The position numbers were made by a program, and so were the translations under genes. Source: Apoderus coryli (Eukaryota; Arthropoda; Insecta; Coleoptera; Attelabidae). Taken from it: a DNA stretch of 64,000 nt. The stretch lies in NCBI GenBank assembly GCA_911728435.2, contig OU452211.1, positions 8,104,428 through 8,168,427 on the forward strand. The letters are read 5' to 3'. The notes under the pieces are model-generated. The model was not told where the DNA came from, ran no database searches, and worked only from the letters and a program-made list of their open reading frames with translations. Shown piece by piece: positions 8,330 to 18,869 of the stretch; the stretch's first letter is position 1, and each line of letters opens with the position of its first letter.

Positions 8330-9173
8330 ATGAAATATCGTTTAACATTAACAACCTCATTAGTAACAATTATATTTATTCTTTGCATTGCTTTTGCATC
8401 CGTTGATGCAGTAAAATTCAAAGAACGCAAACCAGTCCAAAAACCGACAGAAAATCCCGATGAAGTTCAACGAGTAACGATTTCTCTGGAAGAAAAAGAT
8501 AGTTCATTATTTCGTGCTGGTCAGAATTGTCCTCCAGGTCAACGATTTATTACAGGACGTTGTAGAAATCTTCAAGTAAGTAACTGGTGAGTCCGGATTT
8601 ACGTACTTGTGACTAGTTTTTACTATGGCACACAATTTTTGCTCGCAATTGTTTGCGCCTGGTTGGAACAGTACTGACTATCTCGATTAATTTAGCAAAA
8701 GAAAATCGTTCATGGCTTTGATTCAACTCACTTGCTTACCACAAAATTGCAATAAGCAATATTGAGGAAGGGAAGTAGATACTTTGAAGTCGCTGACATA
8801 CCTCATCCAGGCTCAGACATAGACGGTGGACCTGACGAACATTGTACCCCCTTTCGATTTTAATTCAAGGTACCGTTGTTGGTTCTGTGTTAAATCAGGT
8901 TTCAGAAAAGGGACACCGGAGTTGTTTATTTACTATTAGGCAGTCCTTTTATTCAAGCGTTTTCAATATGGCTTTTTCACAATTCGGTTGCTTTATTGTC
9001 ACTGAGTTGGTCACTTAGTTTCATTTTCAAAAAAATTTTATTGACCTATTTGAGAACCAACCAATAATTGGAGAGATGCATTTTTCGACTGCTTTTGAAT
9101 TTTAAAATATTCTGCTAAGTTTAAACTGTTCATATAACAAATACTTTGATTGTTTCAGAGAATAAATGGTTGA
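8330..9173 (+). CDS. Secreted short peptide precursor, secapin-like, two exons
   Basis: Exon 1 (8330-8575) encodes 82 residues. There is a hydrophobic signal peptide at about residues 8-27 (LTTSLVTIIFILCIAFASV), a Lys/Pro-rich propeptide, then a C-terminal loop NCPPGQRFITGRCRN with two cysteines. The donor at 8576 is GTAAGT in phase 0. The best acceptor I see is at 9157-9158 (TTGATTGTTTCAG); exon 2 would add four residues (RING) and stop at 9171-9173, giving 86 residues. The CPPGx2F...CR cysteine loop at the extreme C-terminus is the mark of insect secapin-like peptides, a family first known from venom but also expressed in other insect tissues. No toxic role is implied here. The start has GAAATG context. 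The exon 2 choice is inference. Confidence 0.7.
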
Positions 9174-10327
9174 TTGCTAGGTCAATGGAACTCATCTGCA
9201 AATTAGAGAATTATAATGATATAAATATAATTTTATTACCTCTAAGTTTTAGGTGTAAATATAGTAATTAATAAATTATTTATACTATATAATGAACGGC
9301 ATTCATTTTTAAAACAACCTCAACATCAATTCGTTCCAAACTAATTCATTATTTATTCAGCTTTATGCTAAATTATGATGTTTTCTATTTAGAGGCTCTG
9401 ATTAGGAAGAGCACCTTCTCCCACCTGATGTGATTCTTAACCTAAAATGTTTCATAGGATTTTCCTTGTTTTTTATTTAGGCTTTTAATTTTTTTATTAA
9501 AAACAAAATATAGAGCTGCGATAATTTTTTTTTCCTGCTAAAACCACTCAAATCTCACATCAACGCTGTGCTTAGCGACAAAATAGTATTCAAATTCAAC
9601 CTGAATTAAATTATTACCATTCCGTTTATGTATAATAGCAAGACACTATTTTATCCCGCAGATTATAGCAGAGACACCAGAAGTTTTCAAGAAACGGTGT
9701 TTAACATGGGATCAACATATAAAATTTATATACATTTGGGTAGGTATACAGTTAATTTCTTGGATATGAAATTCACTCCGCTAAGATGATATTGTACTTT
9801 AAATTCAAAAGGTAAACGCAGGTGGGGATCATTTTGAGGATTTACGAACTTGATGTCTGTAAATTGCTTGGGTTTATTTGAACGTAGTAGTAATAAATTT
9901 TAATAAATCATATTAACTGATGACAGCCAGTCTTGATATATACGAAAACATAAAAGCTTATACATGCCCAGTTGCAATATTTTTTATTAATAATTAAAAT
10001 ATGTTTTAAAAAAGATATGCAAAATACAGGATAAAAACAAAAGAAACTGGTGATATTTATGGATTGGGAATAGATTTTTTGTCTGTTGTTATTCGAAGAA
10101 GATAGTCTAACAAAGGTCAAACGAGCTAAAGGAGCGAAATGAATTTTTGTAAAAAAAAAGTCTGCATGGCTATTTCTTTGAAATTTTCTGTTGCTTTTTT
10201 ATTATAAATCAGATGGTTTTTAAGTTAATTTCGTCTAATAGGTGAAGATTACTAATTACTATTTCTAATGCTTCATTCTTGAACTTTTTAGTCCTCAATT
10301 TTTTTTATATATCTGAAGTCTCTGGGA
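9174..10327. other. AT-rich spacer, no gene seen
   Basis: The 3' UTR of the preceding gene should end in the first few hundred bases; AATTAATAAATTA near 9268 is a possible poly(A) signal region. A 70-codon minus-strand frame at 9908-10120 has no family resemblance. Confidence 0.4.
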
Positions 10328-10700
10328 TGGCTCAGACATCAGTTGCCATATTAACTAATGAAGCTGAAATTGTGGCCGCTAGCGAAGCTGCTAAGGAAAT
10401 ATAATATGGATAAAACGCTTGTTTGATGAAATCCTAAATTTAGAGACAGTTGCAGCGCTGAAAGTTGACAACGAAGCTGCTATCAAATTGACCCAGAATC
10501 CCGAGTTCCACCGACGAACAAAGCACATCCACATTAGACACTTCTTAGTCCGTGAACTGGCATTAGATGGTCTAATTAAGGTTGAAAAAGTTTCATCGGA
10601 AAATTAACTTGCGGATATGGTGACAAAACCGTTTTTCAAGCCAAGATTAGAGTTTTTAAGAAGTTCAATGGGGTTAACCAAAATATACCAATGAGGGAGG
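10328..10700 (+). pseudogene. Ty1/copia pol, C-terminal RNase H fragment
   Basis: The translation shows the copia RNase H end: a segment like TNEAEIVAASEAAKE (matching the family STEAEYVAASEA block), then KVDNEAAIKLTQNPEFHRRT and KHIHIRHFLVRELALDG, then LADMVTKP (matching ADxLTKP). These are the standard ordered motifs of Ty1/copia RNase H. Stops interrupt it at about 10402 and 10605 and a frame change is needed near 10410. Only the last 120 or so codons survive; the upstream part of the element is absent. It is followed directly by a purine tract and an LTR. Confidence 0.88.
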
Positions 10701-10701
10701 A

Positions 10702-10873
10702 TGTTGAAACTAGAAGACGTCGTTATATTTTGGACACCTTATATACTATTGATATATTGATTCTATGTTTATACTTTTTGATATATGTCAGTCTAATTAA
10801 AAATATTCGTCAATCTACGTGTCAGACTTTTCATTTAATAAAAGTTCTTAAGGTCTAATTAAAAACCTCAACA
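10702..10873 (+). repeat. 3' LTR of the copia fragment, about 172 bp
   Basis: It follows a purine tract (GAGGGAGGA) and starts TGTTGAAAC, ending CCTCAACA, so its ends form the inverted pair TGTTGA/TCAACA. An AATAAAAG signal lies at about 10838. No second LTR is present in the window. Confidence 0.75.
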
Positions 10874-11639
10874 GGAAGACCTTCTCTTAATTCCCCCACA
10901 TTAAAATCATATAAACATGTAGGAGAATGCATAATAATAATTATGATTGTTTCAAATATTCATAAGAGACACAAAACTATTTATAGCCTTTTAATAATAA
11001 GGAAAGGACTATTTATGCTGTTGACATTAAAGTCGTCGGTCGTGTCCACGTCTGTTTGTTGGCATACTGACCAACAACATCGCACTTAAAGCAATCCATT
11101 TCCATATAGAATTCATAGAGTGACAAGTGGTGTTCTTGTCAGGAATTGTTATTTCAAACGTGGAATATAATTAATTAAATAATTATTTGTGTATGGACCA
11201 CTGGAGGACGACGACAAGACATCATCTGAAATATGATTCGGTGTGTATTTAGTACATTTAGGCAAGACAATGGACGTATTACACTTTGGATAATGGAAAT
11301 GGTGATTTGTCTTATTTGGTGTCCCATTTTCTAAATACGACAGATATACGTACAAAATAGGCAGTAGCTAATCTCTCTGAATTATTTTCAGTAAACAAAT
11401 AAAAGAACTATAAAACTATTAACCATTTATTTATTTAATTTACTTTCCCGCACAGGGAAAGTAAATGAGTTTGGGGCAGTCCTAGGATGAACCCGTTAGA
11501 TTTTGCTTTAAATCGCTTAAGCACTCTGATAGGGGTGGACACAACCACTAGATTTTCATATATCAGTAGGAGTAGACTGATACCATCATTTTAGAGCTTT
11601 ACAGCGATAGGTCACTTTTGATATTGATAACAATATGAT
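10874..11639. other. AT-rich spacer, no gene seen
   Basis: No coding or RNA signal recognised. A 68-codon minus frame at 11149-11355 lacks family resemblance. Confidence 0.4.
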
Positions 11640-11905
11640 ATTGTAGATATAACGTAACTATCTGGTTAGGGTTACAATATTATATTGTAGAGATAATGTA
11701 ACCATCTGGTTAGGGTTACAATATTATATTGTAGAGATAACCTAACTATCTGGTTAGGGTTACAATATTATATTGTAGAGATAACGTAACTATCTGGTAA
11801 GGATAACAATAATATATTGTAGAGATAAAGTAATTATCTGGTTAGGATAACAATATTAAAATGTTATGTTAACTAAGACAATCTGGTTAGGGTGACAATG
11901 TGGTC
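11640..11905. repeat. 44-bp tandem repeat, about six copies
   Basis: ATCTGGTTAGGGTTAC or a variant starts at 11660, 11704, 11748, 11792, 11836 and 11881, giving exact 44-bp spacing except the last (45). Each unit holds a palindromic core TACAATATTATATTGTA. The central units match almost exactly and both ends decay, the usual pattern of array growth from the centre. Degenerate traces (ATCTGGTT) reach about 11980. Confidence 0.92.
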
Positions 11906-13902
11906 ATTGTAACAATACAGAAATAGCTATCAACACAATTTTGCATAACAATATACAAAGAGGTCATAATGACAAAACATCTGGTTGTGTCTATACTAAC
12001 TTGAATTCTGGTTAAAATTCTTGTTACCAGAACAATAATTTCTTTCCGTGTAGGTTCCAACGAAGGTTCCTGTCGTTAAGTTCGGTGGTTTAAATATTAT
12101 GACTTTATTTTTAAATTCAGTCTCCACAATAATGTTAGAAGGTATTAATGCAGCAGTAGTTATGACCATCCGCAAACTAACCCATCCATAACACATGGAA
12201 ATCTCTTTTATTATGCTGCCTTAAGCCCCCCGTTCCAATAATAAATAAAGGAATTGTCTAAATATATATCTGGGTGCTATATTGCGCGTCTCGAAAAACG
12301 TATAATATAATTAATTAAGGAGCCCATTTCAGGCAATAAAACTGGACATTAAATCCCGTTAGCCCCATACCTATTTATATAATAAAGAGTTGGAAATTAA
12401 ATCTGAAATATTCAAGGCAGAACGGGCGGGCATATTAGCAAAAGGGCGGCAGTAAAAGTGATTTGTGATTGTAGGAAGCGAGCGCAGCATTGCAAATCCT
12501 TATTCGGCTGCTCCTCTCTATAATAATAATAACACTAAACGTTTATATATTTCCGCGTCCAAAATAGGACGTATAGGTGTGCCTCTTAGTGGTCCAGCCA
12601 CGGATTACTGAAAAACATTACCTACAGACGACATACTGTTATATGTATGGGGAGACAGTGAGACTAACCCTGATTATTAATGTACTTTAATTTCCAATGT
12701 GGGTTCGTTTTGTGAAAAGGTAATAATGCTTTCAAATTTTATATTTCATGCTAATCCCACTTCTGAAACAGCGACGTCTTATGGAAATACGACCTGACTT
12801 ATAACAATTGGACCGAAGCTGTATCAGCTATATGGATTGGGATCTTAGGTAGGTAGAAGATTGTAGAATTTCGGCGAGGGGTTGCTACGATTTTAATTTC
12901 CCAGAATAGTGGAGTAAGTAGTAAAGTCATCGGTTTCGGTGGTCTATAATTCTCATCTCATTTAGGTCCCAGCCCGTCTTGGACATTCTGAGGATGTACG
13001 CTTCGAGACCTTAATGGGAAACTTGAAAGAAACGTCCCTGACACCTCCTGAAAAGAATCAATTTTACATTTTTGGTACGCACATTTTTTCTCAATATTAT
13101 GCAATATTTATATTATATAAATTAGTTATCCATCAAATTTTAAAATTTGCTGTAGAATTTCTAAATAACAAGGTTTGGTTAGTTATTGTATAAATCTATC
13201 TACTTCATATTTCAGGTTTTTTGAATGTCCAAAATTCTACCAAATTATCGGAATAATTATTATAAATTCTGAAGTTTATTTTTTTAATTTTCAGAAGCTG
13301 TGTAGTAGTTGGTTAGAAATTCAATAAAATTCGAAATGAAATATACAATGATATTTAACCCCTTTTCCACGCCTCTCAATTTGTTATAGCAAATTTTAAA
13401 CATTTCATATGAAATCAAGTGTAATTTTTGTAATAATCTCATTTTGCACGCCGCTGGTGTTAGCCATTTTCTTTACACATTCTTTATTGATGAAGTTTAG
13501 AAGTTATTTAAAACAAGCTCAATAATTCTGAAGGCTAAACAAAATTTCATAGAATGTTTCCCCCTGTTCTTTTCAAATATTAAGCTTATTGAGTCTCTTT
13601 GTATCATAGCAATTCTACGATTAATTTAAAATTGTACCAAAAAATCTCCATCGACAGAGGGAACGTTATAATTGGACACACTGTATCTAATTCTAACATT
13701 TTTATATCAAATAGGTTTGATATTGATTGATATTCTAGTAAGAGTAAATCGTCACACCCTGTATATATTTTAAACTTTCAGGAGTTTTATAACACTGAAA
13801 ATAAAAAAAGAAAAATTGGGACTCACATTGAACAATATCTGACCTAATTGTATAAAGGATAACTAACAAACGGTATCAGAAAACAAACAAGGATAATCAC
13901 AG
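11906..13902. other. Intergenic, includes a less AT-rich island at 12400-12560
   Basis: No gene recognised. Between 12400 and 12560 the base composition changes (GGGCGGGCATATTAGC, AAGCGAGCGCAGCATTGC) with no open frame, like the island at 1740-1960. The part from 13000 to 13800 is AT-rich and contains ACACCCTGTATAT at about 13754, a motif that marks many mobile-element ends in this window. Confidence 0.35.
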
Positions 13903-13975
13903 GACCGTGTGGCCTAATGGATAAGGCGTCGGACTTCGGATCCGAAGATTGCAGGTTCAAGTCCTGTCACGGTCG
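13903..13975 (+). tRNA. tRNA-Arg-TCG: tRNA-Arg (anticodon UCG)
   Basis: 73 bases with no intron. The acceptor stem GACCGTG pairs with CACGGTC, with discriminator G. The D-arm is GCCT...AGGC. The anticodon stem TCGGA/TCCGA holds loop CTTCGGA, giving anticodon TCG. The T-arm contains GGTTCAAGTCC, a good B box; TGGCCTAATGG serves as the A box. It decodes CGA-family arginine codons. A T-run follows within four bases. All stems pair, so it is probably functional. Confidence 0.97.
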
Positions 13976-13978
13976 TTA

Positions 13979-13985
13979 TTTTTTT
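13979..13985 (+). terminator. RNA polymerase III terminator
   Basis: Seven consecutive T begin three bases after the tRNA discriminator base, the normal Pol III stop. Confidence 0.85.
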
Positions 13986-14290
13986 GTATTTTATATACAT
14001 AAGTTGTATAATTTTATTTTTTTTATATTACCTCATAATAACCATTTTGTTTTTTGGTATTTTTATTTATTAATTAATTTATTATCGTGTGTTGGGTATT
14101 CGCGACTCAATTTTTTTCTCCTGAAAATATTGGCTATTTCGTCACTTGAATAGAAAGATCCTTAAAATTTTGATGGTATCTATATCTTAGAACAATCAAT
14201 TAGCGAAACAGATTGAGCAGCAATATGGCATATCATTTGATCTATCGTTAAGTTGTTCATGATTTTGATAACCCTTATAGGTCAAACCAA

Positions 14291-14593
14291 ATGATGGGGT
14301 TTCTTTCTCAGTCTAGAGATCCCATTTTAAAGAAAATGCATGTACCTGCTGACGTTTATGAAACTTTTAACAGAATTCCTGTATACACAATATTTCCAAA
14401 AGCAGCTAAAAGGACATCATGTCACATCAGGCAGAAGGCAAATCTAATCAGCAAAACTTTACGTGGCCCAGATCTACCACTTCTAATTACATCTCCGGTA
14501 ACATCGTTTGTCCCTAAAATCATACCAATATACGTTGGTCCAGACATTCTGAAATTTAATAATAACATTTCCAGACAATTTAATAATAATTGA
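14291..14593 (+). CDS. Unidentified ORF, 100 codons
   Basis: An uninterrupted frame from ATG with a mixed, protein-like composition (for example KKMHVPADVYETFNRIPVY and GPDLPLLITSPVTSFV), unlike the Lys/Asn/Phe-rich chance frames around it. I do not recognise a family. It lies just upstream of the Crypton-like element that starts near 14739, outside the segment shared with the second copy, so it is probably not part of that element. It ends in an Asn run. It may be an exon or a piece of another mobile element; no clear splice sites were found. Confidence 0.3.
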   Translation: MMGFLSQSRDPILKKMHVPADVYETFNRIPVYTIFPKAAKRTSCHIRQKANLISKTLRGPDLPLLITSPVTSFVPKIIPIYVGPDILKFNNNISRQFNNN

Positions 14594-14946
14594 GGTTGAC
14601 GATGACCCGTGTACATTATAACGGAAAAGATGTCAAATGAAAAGGGATGTCTTGCTTAGACGGCAATGTTTGTCTAAATTCGTTTACATATCGAGTGTCA
14701 TGCGTTGATTGATTTTCAGTTGTTGTGTCGAAAATTTATTACTAAATATAGTAACCAATCAAATTTATTCACAATAAGCCCATGAGGCTGCAGTGAAACC
14801 GGGGACTTAGGTCGAACAAAAAAAAAACCAATCAAATTACTTAATTTTAAGTCATGTGTCAAATTTCATCCAATCACCTCTGGATTACAGCGGTAATACC
14901 CTTTATTAAAAATTAATTAAACGTCAAACTTACCACTGGTTTAAAA

Positions 14947-16107
14947 ATGTCGCGAAGATTTGGTATGGTACGATGCGATTAATCATATTATATCTAATCA
15001 TATACCAAAAAATACAATCAAATCAAAAAAATATGTATGGAAAATATTTCTCGAGTTTTGTGCGACCAGAGAATACGAACTGAGTGCTGAAACGAATTTG
15101 CATAATTCGGCTAATATATTGAAAGATTATGCGGTAAATATGAGAAAAGCTGACGGAACTGAATATAAAGAAGCAACTGTAAAAACAATTTGGAATACTA
15201 CGAGTAGGCTACTCCAGGAAAAATACTTCAATGACTTCAAAATTGTATTCGACCCGTTTTCCAGTGTGATATTCAAAAATGCGCGAGATGCAAGAAATGC
15301 AAAACGTCAAAGATTACAGCAGGATCCAAACAAACGAAAATGCAGTTTATCAAATTTGAGTTCAAGTGATTTGGCTAGAATCATTGGATTATGGGATGAA
15401 TGTACACCAGAAGGTTTACAATTTTTTTTTACGATATTGTAGCTGTTGAGTTAGCTTGGCGAGGTGGTAAACCAGCTGATTGCCTTATAGATTATTTCAC
15501 GATTGAGAAAAATAATGATAGAACGCCAACCAACAGAATTGAATACAATCCAATATTCAGTAAAACATGTCAAGGAGGATCGAAAAGTTGTACAAATAGT
15601 AAGTGGCTTGTTCCAAATATTGAAAACGAAAGTGCATGCCCTGTTCGGTTATTCCATTAATTATTGTCCAAAAGGGGGAAAAATATTACTTCCAGTCGCC
15701 TATTCTTGAGACCAAATCGTTTCTGGAAATCCGAAAGTGACACATTGTTTGACAATATACCGGTAGGCAAGAACACAATTAATATGTGAACCAAATCATC
15801 CGCGCAAGCTATTGGTTTGGACACTAGGTGTAAAAAGATATCCAATCATTCGAACAGATCAACTGCAGTTAGCCATTTGGCAAATAAAGGAATTCCTGAA
15901 CAGCAATTAATAAAAATAACAGGACATAGCAGCTCTAATTCAATTAAACCGTACTTGAATATTAACCAAGAACGCCATGGTGAAATAATCAACACCATGC
16001 GAGGAATTTCTTCAACAGTGGAAATTAACAATCCGTCAACTTCAGGAAATTCTTCTTTCAATTTAACATTTACCAATTGTACTTTTCACAACTGTAGTTT
16101 TAAATAA
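14947..16107 (+). pseudogene. Crypton-like tyrosine recombinase, broken
   Basis: The start MSRRFG at 14947 is inferred from copy 2; here a frameshift within 40 bases moves the reading to the frame at 14960-15442. An N-terminal SAM-like DNA-binding domain (KYVWKIFLEFCATREYEL) is followed by the catalytic part: AWRGGKPAD (first Arg) in a second frame at 15430-15657, and HSNRST, TGHSSSNSI and PYLNI (HxxR, H and probable Tyr) in a third frame at 15817-16107. It ends in a Cys/Asn-rich tail, NLTFTNCTFHNCSFK, typical of this recombinase group. At least three frame breaks mean no active enzyme. This copy keeps the catalytic segment that copy 2 has lost. Confidence 0.82.
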
Positions 16108-16231
16108 AAATTAATAATATTTGTTTGATTAAAACTAATACATTTTGCATTGAAAATTATTAAACGTCAGATTGACAATCAAATTTTCGATATCTACAAA
16201 GTAAAAAATTATCTTATCGAATACTCCTCGG

Positions 16232-16382
16232 GCTTTGATAAATACTCAAAATTTTGTCATAGAGAATCCTTCAAGCGAGTTGCTCAAGGATAATAGCCCT
16301 CGGCCTGCGGCCTTGGGCTATTTCAAGCAACACGCTTTCGGCATTCTCTATGACAAAATTATCCCAGTATTATCAAGACCCT
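16232..16382. repeat. Terminal imperfect hairpin of Crypton-like copy 1
   Basis: A palindromic region of about 150 bp. The outer arms are TTTGATAAATACTC and GTATTATCAAGA, the middle arms ATTTTGTCATAGAGAAT and ATTCTCTATGACAAAAT, and the inner arms AGCCCTCGGCCTG and CGGCCTTGGGCT. The same structure ends copy 2 (51729-51890). It is part of the element, not of the flanks. Confidence 0.85.
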
Positions 16383-16559
16383 GAAAATGTCAGGCACTGA
16401 AATAATTATTGCCAAATTTACTTATAACAAAACAAAACCTGCGGTTCTGGTAAATCAACGATTCACAAAGGTAAATCTACTGTTGTCGATGTAATTGCTA
16501 GTACCCGCGGTTCTTGCGAGTCTAAACTCACCATGACCATTAAAACTGTTTGTAAGTGA

Positions 16560-16945
16560 AGTCCATCCTCCTATATTTCTGAACGGGAATCCACAAGTAT
16601 TTTTTCAATAGATAGCATTGCTAACGAAAAATGTTCTTGCAATTAATGTCATTGATACACATTCTTGAAGATATTGTGACCAATGGCATGAGTATGAGTT
16701 GACATATCAACAAGATGGAGCACCTCCTCACTATACCCTTGAGTATTTAAATGAAACCGTCTCTGGATCGGTCGAAGAGGATCAGTAAATTGGTATGCAA
16801 TGTCACCGATTGCAATCCGTTAGATCTTTTGTGGGTTCACTTAAAATCTAAAAATTACACAACTCAATCAGCATTGACTTAAATTTATGTCAATGCTCCT
16901 GATTGCATTATCAGTAATAATATGAGAAATGAATAAAGAAAAGGA
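16560..16945 (+). pseudogene. IS630/mariner-like transposase relic
   Basis: Frames in order give a second catalytic Asp motif TYQQDGAPPHY with LNETVSGS after it, then, in another frame, DCNPLDLLWVHLKSKNYTT, which matches the PDLNPLDFFLWGHLKSK block containing the third acidic residue. A C-terminal helix NAPDCIISNNMRNE follows. Stops and shifts interrupt it and the N-terminal half is not recognisable. One of several relics of a transposase group that is abundant in insects. Confidence 0.75.
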
Positions 16946-18509
16946 AGACCTAGCTAATTCATAAGACTCTACTGAAGCTTGAGGACGTACCTACTACTAA
17001 TTTTTGTCTAGTCTAAAACAAAGTAAATCCATCCCAGAAGCATACTTGTAGTCTTGTGTGTTCTAGCAAGTCATCTTTCACACCGGCATCGGCAGCATAA
17101 TTCCATTCTGCTGAAAGTTTATTAATCGGAGTTAAATTAATGTGATAGCACTCATTCAATATGTAATTAGTGAAGCACGATGAGTCCAAACGTTGAACAG
17201 GCAAATGTCGAAAATTTGAATTGACATACCCATATCACTTTCACGTTTACTTTTGCTTGATCTCTTATCAAGCCGGGGACTTTTAATTAACATTCCACCC
17301 ACCTAGAAATAAGGACGTTGTGTTGAAATTTCAGTAGCGGCCGATAAATATTACGCCATGTAGGCGGAGAAAAAAGTTTTATTTTGGATTTTAAATTTCC
17401 ATATACATAATTATATTATTACATAATGATATGTGACCAGTGGTGTAAAAATGGGGAGATAAAAGTTGCCACTAACTCCGATAGCGCGTATCTGATTATT
17501 ACTGTTTTAAGAATCCTTTAGCTTTAGAGGAAGTCACATACTGTACATCCTCATCTTTACCCGTCTGTCGGGTTTAAAGTTGATATTTCACCGAAAGGCT
17601 ACAAAAATCACCGTGTATTGGGTGTCCTGTTACCCATTTTTGTGCCAATTTTCAAGTTTTAAACAAATAGTACCAGCAAACAGACAGGCGCAATGATTTC
17701 AACCATAAAAGCATCATACGAAACTCTACTTTCCAACTGGCTATGCTTGGAATTCTAAACGGCACGCCACCGCTGATTTTGCCACCAATAATTCTGCGAA
17801 AATAATTGACGGTGTGAGGCAATATCTGCCAACAACGAAAAGAGCAGCAGCAGATAGCATAGCAAAGCACAAAATGTAACCGACCGGCTTTTTGTTTGCT
17901 AATTGTCGAATTAATTCGGCATCTTTTCGTCAGGATCAATAGTAGAGGGTGTAATTATACTACGAGTGGGTATAATATACCTGCACACACCCCTACATTA
18001 TTATGAGGGAGAAAAACTCATAACATGACTTTGGGGTGCAAATATAAGGTAAGAATATTAGGTGGAAATGGCGTATTTACTTGTTTTTGAACGAGACATA
18101 AGGAAATTGAAAGATTTCGAATAGAAGAGTTCCATAGGAATCTGTTTTGGAGTATTTTCTCTTAAGAATTTCTTATAGGTACCTATCTTCAACAGTTTTT
18201 GATTAAATAATTTATTTTGACCTAAAATAGGTCTCTGGAAAATATTCATTATTTGGTGACCTGAATAGTTAGACTCTGGACATTTTGACGGAACTACTGT
18301 ATTGTAAATTATAAAATATTTTGAAAAATATTCAAATTGCCTGCCATCTTCCTATTTCTAAATGGAAAAGATTCCAAAATAGAAGCAAGTTCATTTTCTA
18401 TGCAAGCATAATTAACCATCAAACAATTTTTTTAAAGAAAACTGTTAGAGGGAACTAAATTGGTAAAGAAATAACAATTGCTCAACCACCGCCTCTTCCA
18501 CACAAAAAT
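16946..18509. other. Intergenic; less AT-rich island at 17650-17935
   Basis: No gene recognised. The 17650-17935 island contains AACCATAAAAGC, ATAATTGACGG and GCTAATTGTCGAATTAATTC, motifs of the homeodomain TAAT/TTAT type, and has higher GC than its surroundings. A 95-codon minus frame across it has no family resemblance. The segment 17441-17530 resembles 34905-34995 (both contain ATGGGGA..ATAAAAGTTGCC), an unclassified dispersed repeat. Confidence 0.35.
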
Positions 18510-18860
18510 TCAAACAAATTTCAAAAGCCTGCCTTGTATAATTGAGGAGATTCTGGAGGTGTAGCATAAACTTTGTATTTTAAATAGCCTCATAAAAAAA
18601 TCGAGGGGCGTTAAATCGGGTGACCTAGCCGACCACTCGATGGGACCTCTCAAGCCTATCCACTCTCTGGAATCACCAGTTAAAGTTTCTTCGCGGTTAC
18701 CCAGAACGCCAGCCCAAACGCTCCATTTTTGAGGCCTTTTGATGTGACTTTCAGTCAAAATATGGCGTTTGGTATCACTTCAATAACGACAACTGTGCCT
18801 GATGACTTCCCCGTTCAATATAAAGGTACTTTCAGTGGAGAAGCAAGTGCAACTCGTTGC
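18510..18860 (-). pseudogene. IS630/mariner-like transposase relic
   Basis: On the minus strand the order is: a segment resembling ESTFILNGEVIRHSCRYWSD, the catalytic-domain segment PQKWSVWAGVLGN, then directly GPIEWSARSPDLTPLDFF, which carries the third acidic position. The part between, which should hold the second Asp (QQDGAPxH), is deleted. The end is frayed. There is no start region, so it is inactive. Same broad group as the relics at 16560, 23058, 31258 and 51355, but too diverged to be one recent family. Confidence 0.78.
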
Positions 18861-18869
18861 GGATAGGAC

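Larger units (their letters stand above)
14739..16382 (+). mobile_element. Crypton-like tyrosine-recombinase element, copy 1
   Basis: Its limits are set by comparison with the inverted second copy at 51729-52979. Similarity begins at the palindrome TTACTAAATATAGTAA (14739-14754) and ends at AAGACCCT (16382). Near the left end this copy has about 70 extra bases (around 14766-14836) that copy 2 lacks. It carries one recombinase gene and ends in a large imperfect hairpin. No inverted terminal repeats link the two ends, which agrees with Crypton-type elements that recombine through a tyrosine recombinase. Confidence 0.8.

Noticed and set aside
11640..11905. TTAGGG-like words suggesting interstitial telomere sequence
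   Set aside because: They occur once per 44-bp unit and are not in tandem; insect TTAGG arrays look different.
17652..17939. 95-codon minus-strand frame
   Set aside because: Cys/Trp-rich translation with no family resemblance, over an island that looks regulatory rather than coding.
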